In this document: one piece after another, positions 35,368 to 43,858 of the stretch | How the letters are laid out: each line of letters starts with the position of its first letter | How positions within the stretch are numbered: position 1 is the stretch's first letter | DNA from: an uncultured Clostridium sp. | GTDB lineage: Bacteria > Bacillota > Clostridia > Peptostreptococcales > Peptostreptococcaceae | Length of the DNA: 64,000 nt | Assembly (NCBI GenBank): GCA_945871955.1 | Contig: CAMBXR010000006.1 | Coordinates: forward strand, 18,535-82,534 | Direction of reading: 5' to 3' | Position numbers and translations under genes: made by a program | Notes under the pieces: generated by a model | Told to the model about the DNA's origin: nothing | Database searches by the model: none | What the model saw: the letters and a program-made list of their open reading frames with translations, nothing else

Positions 35368-37590
35368 ATGGATAATCTTAGTCAAGATAAATTAAAAGAA
35401 TTAGAAAGTAAATGTATTCAAGAAGAAGATCCTTGGTGTACAGCCATGTGTCCTATACATATAGATGCAAGACAACTATGTAATTTAGTAGCAAAAGGTA
35501 ATTTTACAGAGGCAAGAAAAATATACGAAAAAAAAGTTATATTTCCTAATATTATAAGTAGGATTTGTGAAGAAAATTGTAAAAGTCAATGTAAGAGAAA
35601 AGATTTAGGTAATTCCATAAATATTAGACAATTAGAACTTGCCTGTATGAATTATGGAAATAAAGTAAAATCTAGAGTTTTACTAAAACCTAAAAAGAAA
35701 GAAAAAGTCATAATATTTGGTAGTAGTTTAAGTGGACTAAGTTGTGCATTTGAATTAAAAAACAAAGGATATATAGTTGATCTTTATGAAAAAGAAAATA
35801 TTTTAGGTCATGAATTATATGAAGAATATAAAGAGATTTTAGAAGAAGATATAATTAATGAAGACTTGAAAAAGTTAAAAGATTTAGGTGTTAATATATG
35901 TCTAAATTCGTATTTTGATAAAGATAAATTAGACGAATATAAAGATAAATACGATGTGATAATTATTGACGGAAATATTTACGATGAAGAATTATCTTAC
36001 CATAGTATAACTTTACAACATGAAAATGATAAGATTTTCTATACTCCTAAAAATACTTCAGCCATAGAATGTATAGCTTTAGGTAAAAGAGTTTCCACAT
36101 CAATAGACAGATATTTCAAAAAAAGTAGTATGACTAATGCAAGAGAAAATGAGGAAGCTTTCCAAACAAAACTATATACAAATCTAGAAGGAATAGAAAT
36201 AGAAGATGAAATACTTCCAGATAATAAAAAGTACTATACAGAAGAAGAAGCAATAAAAGAAGGAAAGAGATGTATTGACTGTAATTGTCTAGAATGTGTA
36301 AAGGGATGTGAATTTTTAAGACACTACAACTCATATCCTAAAGCAATGGCAAGAGAAGCTTATAACAATTTGGCCATAGCTTTGGGAAATAGAACATCAA
36401 ATAAAATGATAGATTCTTGTAATCTTTGCGGTCAATGTGGGACTATTTGTCCAGGAGGATTAGATTTAGGTGAAGTGCTAGAATACTGTAGAAATCAAAT
36501 GGTAAAAACAGATAAAATGCCTCCATCAGCTTTTGAATTTGCCATAGAAGATATGGAATTTAGCAATAGTGAAGAATTTTTTACAGTCATAAATAAAGAA
36601 AATTTAAAATATGTATTTTTCCCAGGATGTCAACTATGTGCTTCTGAACCAGATTTAGTAAAAGTAGTTTATAAGGATTTAAATAAAAAATTAAATGATG
36701 AAGTAGGTATGATTTTAGGCTGTTGTGGAGTAATAGGAAAATGGTCTGGTCATAGTGAAAAATTCAATAAACAAATAAAATTAATAAAAGATACTCTTAA
36801 AAAACTAAATAATCCTATATTAATAACAGCATGCCCTACTTGTTATACAATTTTTAGTTCTCATTTAGAAGATATTGATACTCAAATCATTTATAACTAT
36901 ATAAATGAAGAAGAACTAAAAGAAATAGGAAATAATGAAGAAATAGCAATAGATGACCCATGTACAGCTAGATATAATGATAAATTGCAAAATCAAGTTA
37001 GGGAAATAGCTAAAAAACTTGGATTTGATATTAAAGAATTAGATTATAACAGAGAAGAAACTACTTGTTGTGGATATGGAGGACTTACTTGTTTTTCAAA
37101 TAAGGAGTTACAAGAAGAAATAGTTTCATCAAGGGTTAATCAAAGTGATTTAAAATACTTAACTTATTGTGTAAATTGTAGAGATAACTTTTTATCAAAA
37201 GATAAAGATGCAAAACATATTTTACAATTAATATACAATTTTGAAGGAAAAAATAAAAAGCCTAGTTTATCTGAAAGAAGATATAATAGGGTTCAATTGA
37301 AATTAGATTTGACAAAAGAAGATAAAGTAAATGAATACGATATAGAATTAATTATGGATAAGGAATTAGAAGAAAAATTAGAAGATAGAATGATTTTATA
37401 CAAAGATATAAAAGATACAATAATCCATGGAGAAGAAACAAATCAAAAATTCTTAAACAAAAAAAATAATCATAACTTAACTTATTACAAAATAAGAAAT
37501 GTTACGTTTTGGGTTGAATATATAGTTGAAGATAATAAGTATTATGTATATAACGCATATAGCCATAGAATGGATATAGAGGTGAATTAG
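35368..37590 (+). CDS. FAD / 4Fe-4S dicluster / CCG-domain oxidoreductase (DVU_1558-like)
   Basis: A 740-residue multidomain protein. Residues ~15-100 form a GltD-like Fe-S domain (WCTAMCPIH, ICEENCKSQC). A short Rossmann region, VIIFGSSLSGLSCAFEL, lies near 114-130; its glycine loop and the later YDVIIIDGN segment are degenerate compared with GltD. A dicluster motif follows (CIDCNCLECVKGC near 312, CNLCGQCGTICP near 352). Then come two heterodisulfide-reductase-like CCG modules (FPGCQLC...GCCGVIG and IDDPCTAR...CCGYGG) and a basic C-terminal ~110 residues of unknown fold. First gene of the accessory operon; it abuts the CxxC protein gene with no gap. Confidence 0.75.
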   Translation: MDNLSQDKLKELESKCIQEEDPWCTAMCPIHIDARQLCNLVAKGNFTEARKIYEKKVIFPNIISRICEENCKSQCKRKDLGNSINIRQLELACMNYGNKVKSRVLLKPKKKEKVIIFGSSLSGLSCAFELKNKGYIVDLYEKENILGHELYEEYKEILEEDIINEDLKKLKDLGVNICLNSYFDKDKLDEYKDKYDVIIIDGNIYDEELSYHSITLQHENDKIFYTPKNTSAIECIALGKRVSTSIDRYFKKSSMTNARENEEAFQTKLYTNLEGIEIEDEILPDNKKYYTEEEAIKEGKRCIDCNCLECVKGCEFLRHYNSYPKAMAREAYNNLAIALGNRTSNKMIDSCNLCGQCGTICPGGLDLGEVLEYCRNQMVKTDKMPPSAFEFAIEDMEFSNSEEFFTVINKENLKYVFFPGCQLCASEPDLVKVVYKDLNKKLNDEVGMILGCCGVIGKWSGHSEKFNKQIKLIKDTLKKLNNPILITACPTCYTIFSSHLEDIDTQIIYNYINEEELKEIGNNEEIAIDDPCTARYNDKLQNQVREIAKKLGFDIKELDYNREETTCCGYGGLTCFSNKELQEEIVSSRVNQSDLKYLTYCVNCRDNFLSKDKDAKHILQLIYNFEGKNKKPSLSERRYNRVQLKLDLTKEDKVNEYDIELIMDKELEEKLEDRMILYKDIKDTIIHGEETNQKFLNKKNNHNLTYYKIRNVTFWVEYIVEDNKYYVYNAYSHRMDIEVN

Positions 37591-37812
37591 ATGAAAGAAC
37601 AATATGATGATTTTTATGATTACTCCAGTGAAAGCATGATTTGTGCTAAATGCAATGTGCCATTACAAAAGGGAAAAGTAACTCTAGCTTATTTAGGAAG
37701 TAGTTTCCCTGTAGAGCTACCTGTATGTCCTAAATGCAATAGCGTTTTTATAGATGAAAGTCTAGTGTATTCAAAAATGCTAAGGGTAGAAAAATCTTTA
37801 GAGGATAAGTAA
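37591..37812 (+). CDS. Small CxxC redox protein (DVU_1557-like)
   Basis: A 73-residue protein with CAKC at residues 18-21 and CPKC at about 46-49, a zinc-ribbon or rubredoxin-like pair, and the segment GKVTLAYLGSSFPVELPVCPKCNSVFID that fits the DVU_1557 redox-protein family. It starts directly after the dicluster protein and shares one base with the next gene (TAATG), so it is translationally coupled. Likely electron or sulfur carrier for its neighbours; that role is inference. Confidence 0.75.
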   Translation: MKEQYDDFYDYSSESMICAKCNVPLQKGKVTLAYLGSSFPVELPVCPKCNSVFIDESLVYSKMLRVEKSLEDK

Positions 37813-38444
37813 TGATTAGTAAAGATGTACTTAGTTTAAGCAGTCTTGATACAATAGATGAAATCTTAGATGGCCTTAGCAAATCAAAGAAAAATCCAAA
37901 AATATTGGACGTAGGCTGTGGTTGTGGATGTTCAGTTAATTATTTAAAAGAAAAGGGTATGGATGCAAGGGGAGTTGATTACTCTGAAGAAATAATTAAC
38001 TTAGGTAAAAAAACATATACAGGAATTGATTTAAAAGTAATGGATGCAAATAACTTGGAATTTCCACATAATTATTTTGACTTAATATTATTTGAATGTA
38101 GTTTATCCGTAATGGAAAATACGAAAAAAATATTATCCAGTAGTATAAATATTTTAAAAGAAGATGGCTTACTTTTGATAAGTGATTTTTTCTTGAAAGA
38201 ATCAGATTTATATGAAGGTGTTTATACTATGGATTATTGGAATAAACTATTTGATGACTTAAATTTAGAAATTGTATATTTTCAAGATAAATCAAAAGAG
38301 TGGAGAAATTATATAGGAATTATACTTTGGGAGTATGGTGATTTATCTGTATTACTTAGAGGTAACCAAAATAAATGTTTAAATAAAAATATATTTAAGA
38401 AAGAAACGGGATATTTTTTAGCTATACTTAAAAAAAGGGGTTAA
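37812..38444 (+). CDS. SAM-dependent methyltransferase (DVU_1556/TrsM-like)
   Basis: A 210-residue class I methyltransferase. Motif I is DVGCGCGCSVNYLKEKG (about residues 34-50), followed by the acidic loop GVDYSEEII, and FDLILFECSLSVMEN is motif IV. The GCGCGC motif is richer in cysteine than usual. Position and content fit the TrsM methyltransferase associated with molybdenum hydroxylase clusters. Acceptor unknown. Confidence 0.78.
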   Translation: MISKDVLSLSSLDTIDEILDGLSKSKKNPKILDVGCGCGCSVNYLKEKGMDARGVDYSEEIINLGKKTYTGIDLKVMDANNLEFPHNYFDLILFECSLSVMENTKKILSSSINILKEDGLLLISDFFLKESDLYEGVYTMDYWNKLFDDLNLEIVYFQDKSKEWRNYIGIILWEYGDLSVLLRGNQNKCLNKNIFKKETGYFLAILKKRG

Positions 38445-38448
38445 TATT

Positions 38449-38877
38449 ATGGATGAACTATATATGGAAATGCTTGAATTATCATCAAAAGGATATTACT
38501 GTAGTCAAATATTAATGAAGATAGTATTAGAATTAGAAGAAAAAGAAAATAGTGATTTAATAAGATGTATGGGAGGTCTTATTGGAGGTTTAGGATTTAA
38601 TCAAAAGATATGTGGAGCTTTAACAGGTGGAGTTTGTCTTATTGGATATTTTGCATCAAAAGGAGAAGATGACGAAATAGAAGATGAAAACCTAAGCCAG
38701 ATGGTTGGTGAATTAATTGAGTGGTTTGAAAGTGAAGGAAGCAACAATAAGGGAATAAATTGTGGAGATATACTAGATAACAACTTTGATAACAAAACAA
38801 AAATATGTCCTAACTTAGTACTAAATACATTTGAAAAAGTAATTGAAATATTAAATAAATATGGATATGAGTTGTAA
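38449..38877 (+). CDS. C-GCAxxG-C-C family protein (DVU_1555-like)
   Basis: A 142-residue protein with the family cysteine pattern: YYCSQI near residue 18, the core GLGFNQKICGALTGGVCLIG near 44-63, INCGDIL near 103 and ICPNLV near 119. The family is a putative redox-active or metal-binding protein often found beside molybdenum hydroxylase maturation genes. It lies 4 bases after the methyltransferase. Confidence 0.82.
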   Translation: MDELYMEMLELSSKGYYCSQILMKIVLELEEKENSDLIRCMGGLIGGLGFNQKICGALTGGVCLIGYFASKGEDDEIEDENLSQMVGELIEWFESEGSNNKGINCGDILDNNFDNKTKICPNLVLNTFEKVIEILNKYGYEL

Positions 38878-38898
38878 TAAATAAGGGGAGAAAATTCA

Positions 38899-39939
38899 AT
38901 GAATATATATGAAGAAGGTTTAAATATTTTAAAGGATAATAAAAGTTTTGTACTCGCTAGTATAATTAATAGTACTGGTTCAACACCTAGATCAAAAGGT
39001 ACTCAAATGATAATAAGAGAAGACGGTTCTATATTTGGTACTGTAGGTGGAGGGAAAATGGAAGCTTCATGTATTGAAAATAGTTTAAAAGCAATACAAG
39101 AGAAGAAATCATTTATTTATGAGTTTAATTTAAGCAATAAGGATGCTTATAAGTCAGAAATGGTATGTGGAGGTAATGGTGAATTACTTATTAATTATAT
39201 AGATTCAAAAGATAATAACAATTTATTAGTTTTTCAAAAGGCTACGGAAATAGTAAAAAACCATAAAAAAGGATGGATAGTTACTATATTAAGTGATGAA
39301 AAAAAAGATTTCCTACTTATAGATGATAAGCACAATATGATAGGTGAATATACAGGAAGTCAATTAATGAAAGAAAAATTACTAAATGGAGCAGAAAGAA
39401 TAAGCATTCATTCAGATGCTATAGATAATGAAAGATACATAGTGCAAAAAATTCATTCTATGGGAAAAGCATTTATTTTTGGTGCAGGTCATGTATCTAA
39501 AGAAACTGCAAAAATTCTAGATTTAATAGAATTCGAAACTATAGTTATAGATGACAGAGAAGAATTCGCCAATGAAGAAAGATTCCCAAATTCTAGAGTA
39601 GAAGTATTAGAATCTCTAAAGGAAATCGGTGATTTAGGAGTAGATGATGATAGCTATATATTAATAATAACTAGAGGTCATATATTTGATTATGATGTAC
39701 TAAAATGGGCATTGAAAACTAATGCTTATTATATAGGTATGATAGGAAGTCAGACAAAAATTAATATGACTTATGAAAAACTTAGAAAAGATGGATTTAC
39801 AGATGAAGATTTTAAAAGGGTATGTGCTCCTATAGGAATAAAAATACCTGGGGCTAAAACACCTGGAGAAATTGCTGTTAGTATAGCAGGCCAACTTATT
39901 ACTAAAAGATCAGAAAAAGAAAGAAGTTCAAGAATATGA
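38899..39939 (+). CDS. XdhC/CoxI-family molybdenum-cofactor maturation factor
   Basis: A 346-residue protein. The XdhC/CoxI N-terminal domain reads VLASIINSTGSTPRSKGTQM and GTVGGGKMEASCI. The C-terminal Rossmann domain reads KAFIFGAGHVSKETAKIL and DDREEFANEERFP, then GMIGSQTKI and CAPIGIKIPGAKTPGEIAVSI. XdhC binds Mo cofactor, promotes its sulfuration and delivers it to the apoenzyme. AGGGGAG precedes the ATG. Its stop overlaps the next start by 4 bases (ATGA). Confidence 0.92.
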   Translation: MNIYEEGLNILKDNKSFVLASIINSTGSTPRSKGTQMIIREDGSIFGTVGGGKMEASCIENSLKAIQEKKSFIYEFNLSNKDAYKSEMVCGGNGELLINYIDSKDNNNLLVFQKATEIVKNHKKGWIVTILSDEKKDFLLIDDKHNMIGEYTGSQLMKEKLLNGAERISIHSDAIDNERYIVQKIHSMGKAFIFGAGHVSKETAKILDLIEFETIVIDDREEFANEERFPNSRVEVLESLKEIGDLGVDDDSYILIITRGHIFDYDVLKWALKTNAYYIGMIGSQTKINMTYEKLRKDGFTDEDFKRVCAPIGIKIPGAKTPGEIAVSIAGQLITKRSEKERSSRI

Positions 39940-41078
39940 AAATAGGTGGGCTAATTGTGGCTGCAGGTTTATCATCTAGAATGAATGATTTTAAACCTCT
40001 TATGAAAGTTGAAAACAAACCACTTATCATAAATACTATTAATTCTTTAAGACAAAGTGGTATTGAAGATATAACTATAGTAGTAGGTTATAGAGGCAAA
40101 GATATAGAACAATGTGTTAAAGATGAAAATGTAAATATTATTTATAATGAAAACTACAATAATTCATTTATGTATGATTCTTTTAAAATTGGGCTTAGAG
40201 AAGTGGCTAGTAATTGTGATGCTATAGCTTTTATACCTGGGGATATAGGTTTTGTATCTAAATATACTGTTGATTTACTAATAAAAGAACTTGAAAGTAC
40301 TGAAAGTAAAATAGTACAGCCTAAATATAAGAATGAAGTAGGTCATCCACCTATAATTTCATCACAGTGTTTTGAATACTTATTAAACTACGGAGGAGAA
40401 GGTGGTTTAAAAGGTGGAATGAATTATTTTGAAGAAGAGTCTCTGTATATTTCTACACCTGATAAATTTATTCTTTTTGATATGGATACAAAAGAAGATT
40501 TTATTAGAGTGAAGAAGGAATATGAAAATAGACAAATTTTATCTTATGAAGATTGTACATATTTATTAAAATATTTCAATGTAGGTGAGAATATAATAAG
40601 TCACAGTGAGAAAGTAAAAAATATATGCACTGATTTAGGTCAATCAATAAATAAATATAAAAATATTTTAAATATAGAATTACTAAAATCAGCAGCCATG
40701 TTACACGATATAAAAAGACATGAAAAAAATCACAGTAAAGAAGGAGCTAATTTATTAAAAGATTTAGGATATGAGCAAATCGCAAGTATAGTAGAAACTC
40801 ATATGAAAATCGACAATGAAATGGAAAATAATATAAATGAAAATACTATTTTATATTATTGCGATAAATTAGTAATAGAAGATAAATTTGTAGATATAGA
40901 TAAAAGATTTAAAGATAAGTTGAATAAGTATAAATATAGTAAAGAAATACAAGAAAATATAATGAAAAAGTATAACACAACCCTTAAGATAAAATCCAAT
41001 ATTATATCTATAATTGGAAAAGATGAATATGAAAAATTGGAGAATAAATGGAGGGGAGAAAATGATTTATTTAAATAA
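39936..41078 (+). CDS. MocA-like nucleotidyltransferase fused to an HD domain (DVU_1551-like)
   Basis: Residues 1-195 are a MobA/MocA-type nucleotidyltransferase: GGLIVAAGLSSRMNDFKPLM, DITIVVGYRG and the metal loop AFIPGDIGF. MocA makes molybdopterin cytosine dinucleotide, the cofactor form used by bacterial molybdenum hydroxylases. Residues ~205-380 are an HD phosphohydrolase-like domain with SHSEKVKN, AMLHDIKRHEKNHSKEGA and IVETHMKI. The HD half could hydrolyse a nucleotide or phosphate product. It overlaps xdhC by 4 bases and the desulfurase by 17. Confidence 0.85.
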   Translation: MKIGGLIVAAGLSSRMNDFKPLMKVENKPLIINTINSLRQSGIEDITIVVGYRGKDIEQCVKDENVNIIYNENYNNSFMYDSFKIGLREVASNCDAIAFIPGDIGFVSKYTVDLLIKELESTESKIVQPKYKNEVGHPPIISSQCFEYLLNYGGEGGLKGGMNYFEEESLYISTPDKFILFDMDTKEDFIRVKKEYENRQILSYEDCTYLLKYFNVGENIISHSEKVKNICTDLGQSINKYKNILNIELLKSAAMLHDIKRHEKNHSKEGANLLKDLGYEQIASIVETHMKIDNEMENNINENTILYYCDKLVIEDKFVDIDKRFKDKLNKYKYSKEIQENIMKKYNTTLKIKSNIISIIGKDEYEKLENKWRGENDLFK

Positions 41079-42180
41079 TGGAGCCACATCTTGGCCAAAG
41101 CCACAATGTGTTGGAGAAGCTGTTAAAAAATCATTAAATGACTTGCCATGTAGTGCACATAGAAGTGGATTTGAAGAAGAGGAAGAAGAAAGTTGCAAGG
41201 AATTATTAGCTAAATTGTTACAAATAGATGATGCCAATAATATAGTATATGGAAGTAATGCAACTTTTGGATTAAATTTAGCTATTCAAGGTTTTGACTT
41301 TAAAAAAGGAGATAAAATATTGACTACAGCAGCAGAACATAACTCAGTATTAAGACCTCTATATTATCTTCAACAGAAAAATATAATAGAATATGAAATA
41401 ATGGATGTAAATGAAGAAGGTAGAATTGATCCTGTTTTATGGGAAGAAAAAATCAAAAAAATAAAACCTAGAATGGTTGTATTTACCCATGCGTCTAATG
41501 TTACTGGAGCAATAAATGATGCACAAAAATTAGCTGAAATTGCAAAAAAATACAACTGTGTAGTTTTATTAGATGCTTCTCAAAGTTTAGGTTTAATAGA
41601 TGTATTTCCTGAGAAATGGAATATAGATATGGTAGCTTTTACTGGACATAAGTATTTACTAGGTCCTCAAGGAACAGGAGGACTTTATGTATCACCAAAA
41701 ATAAAACTAAATCCATTATTACAAGGTGGAACGGGTATTTTTAGTGATGAAGATACTATGCCAGAAGATATGCCTTTAAGGCTAGAAGCGGGAACACCTA
41801 ATGATACATCTTTTAAGGGACTAGAAGCAGCACTTAGATGGAGCTTTGAAAACCCAATTAATAAAGCTGAAATAGATAGATTAGTTGATAAAGTAAAAAA
41901 AGAACTTAAAGAAATGAACATTAATGTAGTAGACGTGAGTGGAGAAAGTACACCAGTAGTATCTTTTGTAGTACCAAATTATAGTGTTAGTGAAATAGGG
42001 GAAATACTTCAAATGAGTTTTGATATTATATGTAGAAGTGGACTACACTGTGCACCTCTAATTCATAAGTGTATAAAAACAGCACCTAGTGGAACGATAA
42101 GAATTAGTTTGTCTAGGTTTACTACAGAGAAAGAAATAGATTATTTTATAGAATCTATGAGAGAAATAGTAAATGGATAA
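41062..42180 (+). CDS. Class V aminotransferase / cysteine desulfurase
   Basis: A 372-residue SufS/NifS-like enzyme beginning MIYLNNGATSWPKP. PLP contacts are visible: H93 in AEHNS, D171-A-S-Q174, and the Schiff-base lysine K197 in FTGHKYLLGPQGTGG. The sulfur-accepting cysteine is C330 in RSGLHCAPLIH. ATG 41062 is chosen because GGAGGGGAG lies just upstream; 48 bases further upstream another in-frame ATG has no such site. It is the likely sulfur donor for the Mo=S ligand that XdhC installs. Confidence 0.88.
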   Translation: MIYLNNGATSWPKPQCVGEAVKKSLNDLPCSAHRSGFEEEEEESCKELLAKLLQIDDANNIVYGSNATFGLNLAIQGFDFKKGDKILTTAAEHNSVLRPLYYLQQKNIIEYEIMDVNEEGRIDPVLWEEKIKKIKPRMVVFTHASNVTGAINDAQKLAEIAKKYNCVVLLDASQSLGLIDVFPEKWNIDMVAFTGHKYLLGPQGTGGLYVSPKIKLNPLLQGGTGIFSDEDTMPEDMPLRLEAGTPNDTSFKGLEAALRWSFENPINKAEIDRLVDKVKKELKEMNINVVDVSGESTPVVSFVVPNYSVSEIGEILQMSFDIICRSGLHCAPLIHKCIKTAPSGTIRISLSRFTTEKEIDYFIESMREIVNG

Positions 42181-42457
42181 ATTTGATATAAAAAAAGTAG
42201 ATAACTGCTTTAAAGATAGTCAAACTTATGAATATAAATTAAATATTGAAATAAATGAAGAATTTCTGGAAAAATTAAAAAGTTTGGGAAGTATAGAAAT
42301 AAAAAACTTTAGAAGACCTATTTTCATGATTAACTGCGAAAATAAAAATGAAATCAAGGGAGTAATTAAATCTAATATTATTAAAGTAAGTTTTCCAGAA
42401 GATATGTGGCAAATTAGGAAAGAAGAATTTGAAAAATTTTTAGATGAGATATTATAA
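42173..42457 (+). CDS. Protein of unknown function within the molybdenum-hydroxylase operon (94 aa)
   Basis: A small acidic protein overlapping the desulfurase gene by 8 bases and lying 16 bases before the radical SAM gene, so it is co-translated with both. It reads as one alpha/beta domain (YEYKLNIEINEEFLEKLKSLG, then IKNFRRPIFMINCENKNEI, and a C-terminal DMWQIRKEEFEKFL). It has two cysteines, in DNCFKDS and MINCENK. It does not look like DUF3343 or TusA, the small sulfur or selenium carriers that might be expected here. Confidence 0.7.
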   Translation: MDKFDIKKVDNCFKDSQTYEYKLNIEINEEFLEKLKSLGSIEIKNFRRPIFMINCENKNEIKGVIKSNIIKVSFPEDMWQIRKEEFEKFLDEIL

Positions 42458-42473
42458 AAATATGGGGGAAGCT

Positions 42474-43856
42474 ATGGGAAAAGTACTTAGTAAAGTTGAA
42501 AGTGTATGCCCTACTTGTTTAAAAAAAGTAATGGGACAAAAAGTAGAATATGAAGATGGAGTTTATTTAGAAAAAAGTTGTGAAGAACATGGTTTTTTTA
42601 AAACTTTAATATGGGAAGGAAAAGGATATGAAGATTGGGGTGGTATTGAAAAATATACGACTCCAGAAATTTTGGGAAGTGAAGTAAATAAAGGGTGTCC
42701 TTATGATTGTGGAATTTGCAGTGAGCATAGACAAGAAACTTGTTGTGTTTTACTAGAAATTACAAATAGATGTAATTTAAAATGTCCAATATGCTTTGCA
42801 TCTTCCAATGAAAATATAAAAGAAGATATTTCTCTACAGAGAATAGAAGAATATTATGATTATTTGATGGAATGTGGAGGACCATATAATATCCAATTAT
42901 CAGGAGGAGAACCTACTCTTAGAGATGATTTAGAAAAAATAATTAAAATGGGAAGAAAAAAAGGATTCACATTTTTTCAATTAAATACAAATGGTATTAG
43001 AATTGCAGAAGATGAAAATTTTATAAAAAGACTTGTTGATGCTGGCTTAAACACTGTATTTTTACAATTTGATGGATTAGATGATAGTGCTTATTTAAAA
43101 CTAAGAGGTAAGAAACTTCTTAGAACAAAATTAAAAGCAATAGAAAATTGTAAAAAAGCAGGTGTTGGTGTAGTTCTAGTTCCTACAGTAATGCAAGATG
43201 TAAATGTAGATCAAATAGGAGAAATTATTAACTTTGCAATTGATAATATGCCAACCATAAGGGGAGTTCATTTCCAACCAGTAAGCTTTTTTGGAAGATA
43301 TGAAAATAGAGACGATACATATAGAATAACTATTCCTAAAATGTTAAAAGAAATAGAAAAACAAACTGATAAAAAAATGAAAGTTGAAAACTTTATGGAA
43401 GGAGGAGCTGAAAACTCTTACTGTTCTTTCCATGGGAACTTCTTAGTTAATGAAGATAAAACTTTAAGACCTTTAGGTAGTAAAAGCGGATGTTGTGGCA
43501 AACCATCTTCAGCAAAACAATCTAGAGAGTTTGTCGCAAAACAATGGTCAGCTGTAGAAGTATGTTGTGATGAAGCAACAGAAAATAGTTGTTGCTGCCA
43601 AGAAGAGTCAACTACAAGTAGTTGTTGTTCACAATCAGAAAATACATCTCCTACAAAATCTTTAGATGATTTCTTAGAGAGATTTGAAAAATATAATTTA
43701 GCAATATCAGCTATGTTATTCCAAGATGCATGGAATCTAGATATAGATAGAGTAAAACAATGTTATATACATGTGGTTAGTGAAGATAAAAAACTTATTC
43801 CGTTTTGCGCTTATAATTTAACAAGTATAAATAATGAAAGCTTATATAGAAAATAA
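42474..43856 (+). CDS. Radical SAM protein, TrsS-like, with Cys-rich insert
   Basis: A 460-residue radical SAM enzyme. It opens with a zinc-ribbon-like segment, ESVCPTCLKK...KSCEEHGFF. The 4Fe-4S/SAM motif is EITNRCNLKCPICFASS, with QLSGGEPTLRDD and LQFDGLDD downstream. A low-complexity insert near residues 336-392 holds nine cysteines as CC, CC, CCC and CC. This fits the TrsS family, of which some members are selenoproteins; no in-frame TGA is present here. ATG 42474 is chosen because GGGGGAA sits 3 bases upstream; an in-frame ATG at 42444 overlaps the previous gene. Its reaction is unknown. Confidence 0.78.
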   Translation: MGKVLSKVESVCPTCLKKVMGQKVEYEDGVYLEKSCEEHGFFKTLIWEGKGYEDWGGIEKYTTPEILGSEVNKGCPYDCGICSEHRQETCCVLLEITNRCNLKCPICFASSNENIKEDISLQRIEEYYDYLMECGGPYNIQLSGGEPTLRDDLEKIIKMGRKKGFTFFQLNTNGIRIAEDENFIKRLVDAGLNTVFLQFDGLDDSAYLKLRGKKLLRTKLKAIENCKKAGVGVVLVPTVMQDVNVDQIGEIINFAIDNMPTIRGVHFQPVSFFGRYENRDDTYRITIPKMLKEIEKQTDKKMKVENFMEGGAENSYCSFHGNFLVNEDKTLRPLGSKSGCCGKPSSAKQSREFVAKQWSAVEVCCDEATENSCCCQEESTTSSCCSQSENTSPTKSLDDFLERFEKYNLAISAMLFQDAWNLDIDRVKQCYIHVVSEDKKLIPFCAYNLTSINNESLYRK

Positions 43857-43858
43857 TC

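Noticed and set aside
42474..43856. Selenocysteine codon in the TrsS-like gene
   Set aside because: The frame has no internal TGA, and no SECIS-type hairpin was needed to read it; this copy uses cysteine.
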